Shown: positions 1 through 5,189 of the stretch, piece after piece
Position numbering within the stretch: position 1 is the stretch's first letter
Layout: every line of letters starts with the position of its first letter
Source: a virus
Reading direction: 5' to 3' (one strand)
IMG/VR virus record: IMGVR_UViG_3300001097_000040
Coordinates: 694 to 31,143 of that record
DNA length: 30,450 nucleotides
The notes under the pieces: generated by a model
Seen by the model: only the letters and a program-made list of their open reading frames with translations
Told to the model about the DNA's origin: nothing
Database searches by the model: none
Translations under genes and position numbers: made by a program

Positions 1-2
1 AG

Positions 3-419
3 GCCATAGGACGCGCTAGAATGGTCAGACTTGGAACCTACGGCGACCCTGCAGCAGTACCACAGGCAGTATGGGATAATCTATTGATGCATAGCGATGG
101 CCATACGGGTTACACTCACCAGCACCGTACTAATCAACCTAGCGCCTACACTCGCACAATGTACAGCGCTGACACACCGGATGAAGCAACTCAGGCGCAT
201 TCAAAAGGTTACCGTACTTTCCGGGTTATACCCGTTAAACTCTGGCACGAACACGGCAAAACTACATTAATGACTAATGAAATTCTCTGTCCAGCATCAA
301 AGGAAGCCGGGTATAAATCAACATGCAACACGTGCAAACTTTGTAGTGGCTCGACTATCAAGGCAAAATCTATTGCAATAGTAGCGCACGGTACAACTGC
401 AAAGCATTTTCAAGGGTAA
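3..419 (+). CDS. Cys-rich conserved phage protein, 5' end outside window
   Basis: The reading frame is open from the left edge, and residues before the first in-window Met (position 21) fit the same protein, so the true start probably lies upstream. The visible part is about 139 residues. It contains the segment RLGTYGDPAAVP and near its C-terminus a cysteine cluster (CPASKEAG, then CNTCKLCSG) that could bind a metal ion. I have a general memory of this pattern in conserved phage or plasmid proteins of unknown function. I cannot assign an activity. A small membrane-protein ORF follows 5 bases after the stop and both end at one terminator, so they probably share a transcript. Confidence 0.7.
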   Translation, partial: AIGRARMVRLGTYGDPAAVPQAVWDNLLMHSDGHTGYTHQHRTNQPSAYTRTMYSADTPDEATQAHSKGYRTFRVIPVKLWHEHGKTTLMTNEILCPASKEAGYKSTCNTCKLCSGSTIKAKSIAIVAHGTTAKHFQG

Positions 420-424
420 TTTAT

Positions 425-550
425 ATGCTCAAAATTGTAGGGCTTGGAATACTATATTCATGGCTATTTTGTTGGGTACTTATTGCCGGATTATTCGCAG
501 CAGCATACGTTAGCAAATATTATAAATTACTTAGACTAAGTTTAAAATAG
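425..550 (+). CDS. small single-span membrane protein
   Basis: This 41-residue ORF starts 5 bases after the preceding stop, with an AAGGG Shine-Dalgarno-like stretch overlapping the end of that gene. Residues 4-29 are strongly hydrophobic (GLGILYSWLFCWVLIAGLFA), followed by a positively charged tail (SKYYKLLRLSLK). This looks like one transmembrane helix with the C-terminus in the cytoplasm. A strong terminator begins about 20 bases after the stop, as expected for the last gene of a unit. The function is unknown. Small phage membrane proteins can be holin-like or affect superinfection, but nothing here decides that. Codon content is too short to test. Confidence 0.55.
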   Translation: MLKIVGLGILYSWLFCWVLIAGLFAAAYVSKYYKLLRLSLK

Positions 551-570
551 AACGGAAAAAGCAGGAGTAA

Positions 571-608
571 AAACCGAAGTTATAGCTCCAATATAACTTC
601 GGTTTTTT
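571..608 (+). terminator. rho-independent terminator after the left operon
   Basis: A 14-bp perfect stem (571-584 with 592-605), a 7-base loop (585-591) and a T-run running into 608. It closes the transcription unit containing the Cys-rich protein and the small membrane protein. Confidence 0.9.
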
Positions 609-847
609 ACCGTAAAGCATAGGATTAATAAACGAAAATGAAAGATGGAAATAAGCGCATGGTCTGATTGTAAATCAATTGACGTATAAAGGAGAGAGAG
701 AGCAATAAACTACATAATATATAAAAATTAGTATAATATATATAAAATATACTATATAGTAAAAATAAATCGGTTAATACGGGTATAAATTCTAGATATG
801 CTAACGCATATTAATTATAAGAATAACAGTACAGATATTTTAGAATC
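609..847. other. AT-rich intergenic stretch with a tRNA-Tyr-like 5' half
   Basis: No gene is supported here. At about 643-690 the sequence resembles the 5' half of a tRNA: a GCATGGTC D-loop-like segment is followed by CTGATTGTAAATCA, with GTA at 670-672 in anticodon position. No T-arm or CCA follows, so it is at most a remnant. The rest (710-845) is mostly A and T, without a convincing promoter. Confidence 0.35.
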
Positions 848-1090
848 GTAGTTATCACTGGGGCAGGTAGTAAGGTTCTCATCAGACACCTGGGTCTTAC
901 TCTGGTTAAACTACACATAACCTGAAAGCCTATCAGAACTACTACGCCGTATAAATCAAGGACTGATCAACAGCTATAAACCTGATATAAGCCACAGCAG
1001 TAGCCAGCCAAGGCTTTAAAACCCACCCACAAGCTGCCGTATTACTGGCATGTAGTGCAGGTAGCTTGCATAGTGCAAAACAGCACCTGT
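848..1090 (+). ncRNA. candidate structured non-coding RNA (left island)
   Basis: This GC-richer island lies in AT-rich intergenic DNA and has no ORF. Complementary segments are ordered and nested. They are 848-853 with 909-914 enclosing 869-874 with 896-901; then 925-930 with 1012-1017 and the directly stacked 931-936 with 982-987, which make a junction; then a 9-bp stem 1030-1038 with 1060-1068 (one G-U); then 1073-1076 with 1083-1086. The two-sided terminator at 1136-1165 lies 50 bases downstream. The plus strand is preferred because a minus-strand transcript of the protease operon would already have terminated. No known RNA family was recognised. No clear promoter was found. Confidence 0.45.
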
Positions 1091-1135
1091 GAGCTGTAGT
1101 AAAAGTATCTTTACCTTAGATATTTTCCAAAAGAA

Positions 1136-1175
1136 AAACCCCAAGGTTATTACACCAAGGGGTTTAAAATTTTAA
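1136..1175 (-). terminator. terminator of the PhoH-ClpP operon, probably bidirectional
   Basis: A 7-bp stem (1136-1142 with 1159-1165) with a further inner GG/CC pair. Read on the minus strand it is followed by TTTTTCTTTT, ending the protease operon. On the plus strand a TTTTAATTTTTTT tract follows after a few bases, so it may also stop plus-strand transcripts coming from the structured island. Confidence 0.75.
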
Positions 1176-1217
1176 TTTTTTTATAATATATTTATACTAT
1201 CAAAGACGTAATAAATA

Positions 1218-1940
1218 TTACTGTGTTTGAATAATAACTTTAGACTTATCTGAAGCTTTCTCTGCAGCTTTATCTGCTTTTTGCTGTGCTTTGAATCTCT
1301 TCTCTGATAATGCATTTCTTACTTCTAACCTAGAAATAATTTCATCTGCATCAAACCAGAACTCTTTACCCATAATTACTTCTTCAAGTTCTCTTTCACT
1401 TAGGAAATCTTTATAGATACTGCACATTAGACCACGCACTTGCTTGTCTACGAATGAAGCATGTGAAATAACATCTGACTGCTTACCGAAAGTTCCGAAT
1501 GTAGCTGAATGCACCATCATGCTAGCGTAAGGTGCTACGCTAACGCTCGGAGCAGCTAGTGCAATAAGGGAAGCTGCACTGGCTGCTATACCTTCGATAT
1601 TAGCGTATACATCTGCTGCTGTATTTTGAATACCATTGATAATTGCAATAGCACCATCTAGTTGACCACCGTAGCTATTAATATTCAATAATACGATGTC
1701 GTCTTCAGCTAGTGAATCAATACCCTGTAATACTGTACGATAGTACTTAGGTGCTTTAATACTTTCATCTAAACTTATTTTAATACAGCGGTTTATTCGC
1801 TTACTCTCGAAATAAGGTAGGTATTGTAAACTTCGGGATATAGCTTCAATTTCATCGTCATCATCGTCATCGTTAGTAGAATTAGAAGGTAGCTGATTAA
1901 ATTGATTGAATTGCTTGAACTTATTAAACTTATTTTGCAT
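1218..1940 (-). CDS. ClpP-like serine protease (phage ClpP/crotonase fold)
   Basis: The 240-residue protein carries the ClpP signature: NSYGG (oxyanion loop), GIAASAASLIAL with the nucleophilic Ser, and MMVHSA with the catalytic His. The N-terminal 60 residues are low-complexity (NKFNKFKQFNQFNQ, then an acidic Asp run) and lie outside the fold. The frame opens upstream at 2018, but ATG 1940 is chosen because AAGAAAGG sits 8 bases before it and it overlaps the phoH stop by 11 bases, which suggests translational coupling. In many phages such proteins mature the prohead, but here the gene is far from the capsid genes and on the other strand, and an XkdF-like prohead protease exists at 13.7 kb. 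It may instead cleave other phage or host proteins. The family is clear; the substrate is not. Confidence 0.88.
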   Translation of the reverse strand: MQNKFNKFKQFNQFNQLPSNSTNDDDDDDEIEAISRSLQYLPYFESKRINRCIKISLDESIKAPKYYRTVLQGIDSLAEDDIVLLNINSYGGQLDGAIAIINGIQNTAADVYANIEGIAASAASLIALAAPSVSVAPYASMMVHSATFGTFGKQSDVISHASFVDKQVRGLMCSIYKDFLSERELEEVIMGKEFWFDADEIISRLEVRNALSEKRFKAQQKADKAAEKASDKSKVIIQTQ

Positions 1941-2754
1941 TAGTGCTGCCTTTCTTACTGCCATTACTGTTATTATACTTTGGTGCAGAGTTAGTAGATA
2001 GAGATTTCGTGTATTCATCGATTACACTGTTGTTTGTGAATTCAGACTCAATCTCATCTTCAAATGCAATAACGAACTCTTTTGTTAAACCACTGCGAAC
2101 TACGTGCTCTCTTGAGAATGTAGTAAAGCTACAATCATTGATATTGTACTTATGGCAAATCTTCTCTAAGTAGGTTAAGCCATCCATTCCTTTCTTAACG
2201 TCAGTTTGTGGGCCTGTGTTATCACCACAAAAGATAATCTGAGATTCTTTACCTACTCTGGTAGTAAGTGCTTGAATCTCTGGCACATATAGATTTTGAC
2301 TCTCATCTACAATAATAATGCTTTCATTCCAGCTTCTACCTCGGATAGTCTCTAGGCTACAGATCTCAATAGTTTTAGTCTTTAAGTGAATATCTGTAGT
2401 AGCTTTACCAAGATAATCCTCGAAGTAGTCAATCATCTGCTGATAAAAAGGAAGTAGTTTCTCTTCTGCTGTACCTGGAAGGAAACCAATACTACGACCA
2501 GCTAGAGCTTGATATGCACGGATTAGCACTACTTTCTTAACGTCACCGAAGTGCAGTTTCTTAGCTGCATGATGCACAGCTAGTAGAGTCTTACCAGTGC
2601 CTGCACTACCTCGTGCAACAACAAGAGTATTATATTTTAGTGCCTCTAGTAGTTCACTTTGCCTGTCATTCAGTGCATGAAGAATTGGGAACTGACTGCG
2701 AGTAAACTTCTCCTTCTGTACCCGCTGAGATTGAACTTTCTGATTACGTTTCAT
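1930..2754 (-). CDS. phoH: PhoH-like P-loop ATPase
   Basis: This 274-residue ATPase has a Walker A motif GSAGTGKT at about residues 49-56 and a Walker B motif IIIVDESQN at about residues 146-154. The stretch VVLIRAYQALAGRSIGFLPG between them is typical of PhoH. PhoH proteins are cytoplasmic, related to helicases and linked to RNA metabolism; phage copies are common and their role is unsettled. An AAAGGG Shine-Dalgarno lies 5 bases before the ATG. It is the middle gene of a minus-strand operon, after the 91-residue hypothetical gene, and it overlaps the ClpP-like gene by 11 bases. Its C-terminus is Ser/Asn-rich and probably disordered. Confidence 0.93.
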   Translation of the reverse strand: MKRNQKVQSQRVQKEKFTRSQFPILHALNDRQSELLEALKYNTLVVARGSAGTGKTLLAVHHAAKKLHFGDVKKVVLIRAYQALAGRSIGFLPGTAEEKLLPFYQQMIDYFEDYLGKATTDIHLKTKTIEICSLETIRGRSWNESIIIVDESQNLYVPEIQALTTRVGKESQIIFCGDNTGPQTDVKKGMDGLTYLEKICHKYNINDCSFTTFSREHVVRSGLTKEFVIAFEDEIESEFTNNSVIDEYTKSLSTNSAPKYNNSNGSKKGSTNAK

Positions 2755-2805
2755 ATATTCCCTTTAACTACTTTAAATACTTTATAATATTAATAATATA
2801 GGTAG

Positions 2806-2841
2806 TATCAGTAATTTAATATAGACTATTATTTACTGATA
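2806..2841 (-). other. hairpin between the operon's first and second genes
   Basis: A 9-bp perfect stem (2806-2814 with 2833-2841) around an AT-rich loop, in the 117-base gap upstream of phoH. There is no strong T-run on either side, so it could be a processing or mRNA-stability element rather than a terminator. The rest of the gap is plain AT-rich DNA. Confidence 0.4.
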
Positions 2842-2871
2842 TTTACTTAAATTTATTCCTATTCATTCTGT

Positions 2872-3147
2872 CTATTGTTTAGGTTTTCTTCCTCTTTTAA
2901 TTACTGTTTCATACTCTTGAGTATTATCTTCAGCAGTATCTGGAATAGTATCTGCATTATCTTTTGAGATAGTATCTTTAGGACTAATTGCAATATCTTT
3001 TACCATACCTGCAACTAGCATACTACCGTAAGCAGAGGGAAAGTTTTCATTACTTTCGAAGTCAAACTTCCATCCGTCTTTGATATTTTGTTCTACTGTT
3101 TGGCAGAATTCAAATAAACTATAGGCTTCAATCTTCTTAATATTCAT
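2872..3147 (-). CDS. hypothetical phage protein with basic RGRKPKQ tail
   Basis: First gene of the minus-strand operon, 91 residues, with an AGGAG Shine-Dalgarno 6 bases before the ATG and an extended -10 promoter just upstream. The N-terminal half is a compact alpha/beta-looking segment (SLFEFCQTVEQNIKDGWKF, then a FPSAYGSM stretch). The middle is acidic and low-complexity (Asp, Thr, Pro), and the last residues, RGRKPKQ, are basic and AT-hook-like. I do not recognise a characterised family. The basic tail hints at nucleic-acid contact, but that is only inference. Position suggests co-expression with PhoH and the ClpP-like protease. Confidence 0.75.
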   Translation of the reverse strand: MNIKKIEAYSLFEFCQTVEQNIKDGWKFDFESNENFPSAYGSMLVAGMVKDIAISPKDTISKDNADTIPDTAEDNTQEYETVIKRGRKPKQ

Positions 3148-3193
3148 AGCACTCCTTTGTGGGTTATGTAGGTTAATCTCTTAATGTTAAATT

Positions 3194-3222
3194 ATTGTAA
3201 CATAAGCTTCTGCACAAGTCAA
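3194..3222 (-). promoter_or_regulatory. extended -10 promoter for the minus-strand operon
   Basis: On the minus strand TTGACT (3217-3222), a 17-base spacer and TACAAT (3194-3199), with TG one base upstream of the -10. It directs transcription of the 91-residue gene, phoH and the ClpP-like gene. It is back-to-back with the plus-strand promoter at 3245. Confidence 0.85.
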
Positions 3223-3244
3223 GAAAACAATTTATAGAAATAGC

Positions 3245-3273
3245 TTGACAAGTGTAAAAACCTGTGCTACACT
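3245..3273 (+). promoter_or_regulatory. extended -10 promoter facing the AT-rich repeat region
   Basis: Consensus TTGACA (3245-3250), a 17-base spacer and TACACT (3268-3273), preceded by TGC. No gene starts within 700 bases downstream, so its first product is the AT-rich repeat region and the structured island at 3733-3857, then possibly the gene at 4014. Confidence 0.85.
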
Positions 3274-3325
3274 AAGAATATACTAACGTATATATATAGG
3301 TATATATGTATATTATATACGTATA

Positions 3326-3347
3326 GTATTATTAACGTTAATAATAC
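3326..3347. repeat. 22-bp perfect palindrome centred on AACGTT
   Basis: All 11 base pairs around the centre between 3336 and 3337 match. It lies about 55 bases downstream of the 3245 promoter in a stretch that is nearly all A and T. It could be an operator, a replication-initiation hairpin or an attenuating hairpin. Confidence 0.7.
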
Positions 3348-3368
3348 CTATATTAATACTGTGCGTTA

Positions 3369-3567
3369 AACTGCAGTTATATATCAGTTATATATAGGTT
3401 AATCATGTGTTATATATTAATAGTAACATCTGATAGTACTATACATATTAACATTAGATAGTAACATTAATAAACTGTATATATAACTAAGATATAAATA
3501 ACTATTAGTATAACTGCAGTATAACTGTAGTTTAATATAGATTATTAATGCATAGTATAACTGCAGT
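3369..3567. repeat. iteron-like cluster of AGTATAACTGCAGT motifs
   Basis: The 14-base motif AGTATAACTGCAGT occurs exactly at 3507-3520 and 3554-3567, with one mismatch at 3518-3531, and in inverted form with two end mismatches at about 3370-3383. The core ACTGCAGT is itself palindromic. The surrounding 3274-3630 has no gene and is extremely AT-rich. Such repeats usually bind a phage regulator or replication initiator; which one is unknown. Confidence 0.55.
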
Positions 3568-3634
3568 TGTTATTTAAAAATAGTATATATTTATAATATA
3601 TATATATATATATTCAGCTCGTGATATTATTATT

Positions 3635-3682
3635 TAATAAAGTAATAAAGTAATAAAGTAATAAAGTAATAAAGTAATAAAG
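3635..3682. repeat. six tandem copies of TAATAAAG
   Basis: Six perfect 8-base units without interruption. Every plus-strand frame meets TAA stops, and the minus-strand frame gives a repetitive LLYYFIT peptide, so the array is not a real coding sequence. It lies between the iteron-like cluster and the structured island. Confidence 0.9.
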
Positions 3683-3732
3683 TAAGATTAGTGCTAATAA
3701 ACTGAATTTTAGTGCAATACTTAACTTGTAGT

Positions 3733-3862
3733 TGGTGCAGATCGTCAGAAAGACTCACCAGGTGCTCTAGAACGCTCTCAGACGGTTCGTAGAGCGTAAG
3801 TTGATGGGTGTGTAGCCTGAACATCAACAAAGAGCTTGTAGAGGATTCTATCAAAGCTGTGA
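3733..3862 (+). ncRNA. candidate structured RNA with four consecutive hairpins
   Basis: Four stem-loops follow one another: 3733-3737 with 3756-3760 (5 bp), 3772-3778 with 3791-3797 (7 bp), 3800-3806 with 3822-3828 (7 bp), and 3834-3837 with 3854-3857 enclosing 3839-3842 with 3847-3850. A short T-run (GATTTTT) follows at 3861-3867, so the last hairpin may be a weak terminator. Base composition is far more balanced than in the flanks. A minus-strand frame of 74 codons overlaps, but it starts inside the hairpins and ends in the tandem repeat, so I do not believe it. No known family was recognised. Confidence 0.45.
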
Positions 3863-3883
3863 TTTTTAGTTAATCAGATCAAT

Positions 3884-3973
3884 TAATATAGTTAATATAG
3901 AATATCAATGTAGATTTAACTGTAATTATAATATTAATATAACCTACATTAATATTCTATATTAACTATATTA
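3884..3973. repeat. 30-bp inverted repeat with 30-base loop
   Basis: The left arm 3884-3913 and right arm 3944-3973 are reverse complements with a single mismatch. The arms are almost purely A and T except for the AATGTAG/CTACATT end next to the loop. It ends 40 bases before the ATG of the 4014 gene, so a transcript would carry a long hairpin in its 5' leader. It could be an RNase III site, a transcription brake or a replication element. Confidence 0.85.
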
Positions 3974-4013
3974 GTATACTAAATATATTCTTTTATTATT
4001 TATTAGGTGCAAT

Positions 4014-4505
4014 ATGACAATAACAGAAATAAGTTTAATTTTAGATTATGACATGATTGAAGGTGCTTTCTTTATAATAAAGAATAATATAAGATACCGT
4101 AGGATATTTCCAAATGAAGACGGTTATATTATATTCTATAAGAATGGTAAGAGATTAAAGTTTAAAGCTAATAAGACAGCAATACAACTTGTGCAAAAGA
4201 TAATAATACAAAAAGATAAAGTAGTATTGCATAGGAATTTAAATGAAGATGATTATAGGTATATAAACTTAAAACTATTACCTAAGAATATATATAATAT
4301 TATCAAAGAAGCACATAGAAACTTATCCGGAGCTTTAAAACTACAGCCGCATTCAAAGGATATGTTTTCATATCTTTTGATATGGAAAGAGAATTCAAAG
4401 GATAAAGTAAGAGTAGTGCAAGATGTAGTGATAGCTAAAATACTGTACTCTAGTATACAACTTAAATACGCTAAGATTTTAAACAGATATTGCATATTTG
4501 ATTAA
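4014..4505 (+). CDS. phage protein with degenerate HNH-like core
   Basis: This 163-residue protein starts at an ATG preceded by AGGTG 7 bases upstream. Its middle segment, VVLHRNLNEDDYRYINLKLL, follows the spacing of HNH homing nucleases (His, an Asn/Asp cluster, then NL) but lacks the full zinc-finger and second catalytic His pattern. The C-terminal half (NLSGALKLQPHSKDMFSYLL, then IQLKYAKILNRYCIFD) resembles conserved phage proteins of unknown function that I recall only loosely. It is probably a domesticated or degenerate nuclease-like DNA-binding protein. It is isolated: AT-rich repeats precede it and a new promoter follows within 35 bases. Confidence 0.6.
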   Translation: MTITEISLILDYDMIEGAFFIIKNNIRYRRIFPNEDGYIIFYKNGKRLKFKANKTAIQLVQKIIIQKDKVVLHRNLNEDDYRYINLKLLPKNIYNIIKEAHRNLSGALKLQPHSKDMFSYLLIWKENSKDKVRVVQDVVIAKILYSSIQLKYAKILNRYCIFD

Positions 4506-4539
4506 GATGAGATATATTGTATATTGATTGATATTGCTC

Positions 4540-4568
4540 TTGAAATACAGCATATCTTGTGCTATAAT
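4540..4568 (+). promoter_or_regulatory. strong extended -10 promoter for the RNA/terminase region
   Basis: TTGAAA (4540-4545), a 17-base spacer, and a perfect TATAAT (4563-4568) preceded by TGC. The expected start point, about 4574-4576, falls at the first base of a 10-bp stem. It is the nearest upstream promoter for the tRNA-like elements and the terminase genes. Confidence 0.9.
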
Positions 4569-4573
4569 CGAGA

Positions 4574-4668
4574 CTTCTTTGTGAATTAAGTACAAGATCT
4601 AAGATAAATTGCACTATTAAGAGGTGCAAACCTGTTTAAGACAGATAAAGCTTAACACCACAAAGAAG
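4574..4668 (+). ncRNA. structured 5' leader RNA, three-stem junction
   Basis: A 10-bp perfect closing stem (4574-4583 with 4659-4668) encloses two hairpins, 4609-4614 with 4624-4629 and 4632-4635 with 4641-4644. The closing stem begins where transcription from the 4540 promoter should begin. This is the layout of a riboswitch-like or stability-giving leader. No consensus of a riboswitch that I know was found, and no T-run follows, so transcription should continue. Confidence 0.5.
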
Positions 4669-4812
4669 ACAATCTTCATACGTTAGTCTAGCTACCCTTT
4701 CACTCCTTTCAGTTCTAGATGCTTCAGTGTGACCCGGATAAGTAACCGGGACTTACAAAAGTCTACGAGGTTTATCTTCGTAGCTATACAACAAGAAAGA
4801 ATAATAACAATT
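4669..4812 (+). other. hairpin-rich leader segment before the zinc-ribbon gene
   Basis: Two hairpins are visible: 4733-4737 with 4746-4750 (CCCGG/CCGGG) and 4763-4768 with 4778-4783 (CTACGA/TCGTAG). TAGCTAC at 4689-4695 could pair instead with GTAGCTA at 4780-4786, which would break the second hairpin. Mutually exclusive pairings of this kind are common in regulatory leaders. No ORF with a good ribosome binding site lies here. Confidence 0.4.
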
Positions 4813-5001
4813 ATGAGATGCACAAGTTGCAACCAATATTTTAAACTTGTAGTGTTCGATCAAGGATCTGAGTGCGAAAGCTGTCAAGCTTATGCTGTAG
4901 ACGACATTGATTCTGAGATGCAAGTTGAATTAGAATTATTGAAGCGCCCAAACGGAAAGACACGAGTTGTCTTTTATGATAACGCAATTACAGAAGATTA
5001 G
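4813..5001 (+). CDS. small zinc-ribbon-like protein
   Basis: This 62-residue protein begins MRCTSCNQYF and has a second knuckle CESC about 15 residues later, so two CxxC pairs could hold one zinc ion. The C-terminal half (QVELELLKRPNGKTRVVFYD) looks like a beta-rich extension. The frame continues upstream to 4729, but that part overlaps the hairpins and lacks a ribosome binding site, so ATG 4813 is preferred; its own Shine-Dalgarno (AAGAAAGA) is weak and distant. Phages often carry such short zinc proteins as transcription or translation modulators. The exact role is unknown. It lies between the structured leader and the two tRNA-like elements. Confidence 0.7.
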   Translation: MRCTSCNQYFKLVVFDQGSECESCQAYAVDDIDSEMQVELELLKRPNGKTRVVFYDNAITED

Positions 5002-5016
5002 TAAGTACCAAATTAA

Positions 5017-5087
5017 CGCAGGGATTCAGGGTATCCGTCAGTCTCATAAGCTCGATGCAGAAGGTTCGAGTCCTTCCTCTGCTACCA
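5017..5087 (+). tRNA. shortened tRNA with CAT anticodon (Met or initiator-like)
   Basis: The 3' half is convincing: a 5-bp T-stem (5060-5064 with 5072-5076) with loop TTCGAGT, a 3' acceptor strand and encoded ACCA (5084-5087). The anticodon loop CTCATAA (5043-5049) carries CAT. Six acceptor pairs form (5018-5023 with 5077-5082), while the first position is a C-T mismatch, reminiscent of the unpaired first position of initiator tRNA. The region between acceptor and anticodon stem is only 14 bases and the anticodon stem has one C-C mismatch and two G-T pairs. Total length is 71 bases against the usual 76-77. It may be a degenerate tRNA or a tRNA-like structure. Confidence 0.6.
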
Positions 5088-5119
5088 TATAAGCTATTAT
5101 AGAATAGCAAAAAATAAAA

Positions 5120-5189
5120 GGATGTTGAGCAGCAGACTGTAAATCTGTGGCCTTCTGCTAACTAGGTTCGACTCCTAGAATATCCACCA
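5120..5189 (+). tRNA. tRNA-Tyr (GTA) lacking the D-arm
   Basis: Three arms are well formed: a 7-bp acceptor (5120-5126 with 5179-5185, one G-T), an anticodon stem GCAGA/TCTGT around loop CTGTAAA with anticodon GTA, and a perfect 5-bp T-stem CTAGG/CCTAG around TTCGACT. A 13-base variable region fits the long-variable-arm type of bacterial tRNA-Tyr, and ACCA is encoded. Only 5 bases (GAGCA) separate the acceptor and anticodon stems, so no D-arm can form. Length is 70 bases against about 85 for a bacterial tRNA-Tyr. Well-kept arms argue against a decayed pseudogene. Confidence 0.7.

Noticed and set aside
1941-2018. Upstream extension of the ClpP-like gene to ATG 2018
   Set aside because: It would overlap phoH by 89 bases and lacks a good Shine-Dalgarno, while ATG 1940 has AAGAAAGG at ideal distance.
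3635-3682. CRISPR array
   Set aside because: The repeats are 8-base tandem units with no spacers; no other spaced repeat array was seen in the window.
3630-3854. Minus-strand 74-codon ORF
   Set aside because: Its C-terminal part is the translated TAATAAAG array and its N-terminal part overlaps the hairpins; no ribosome binding site was seen.
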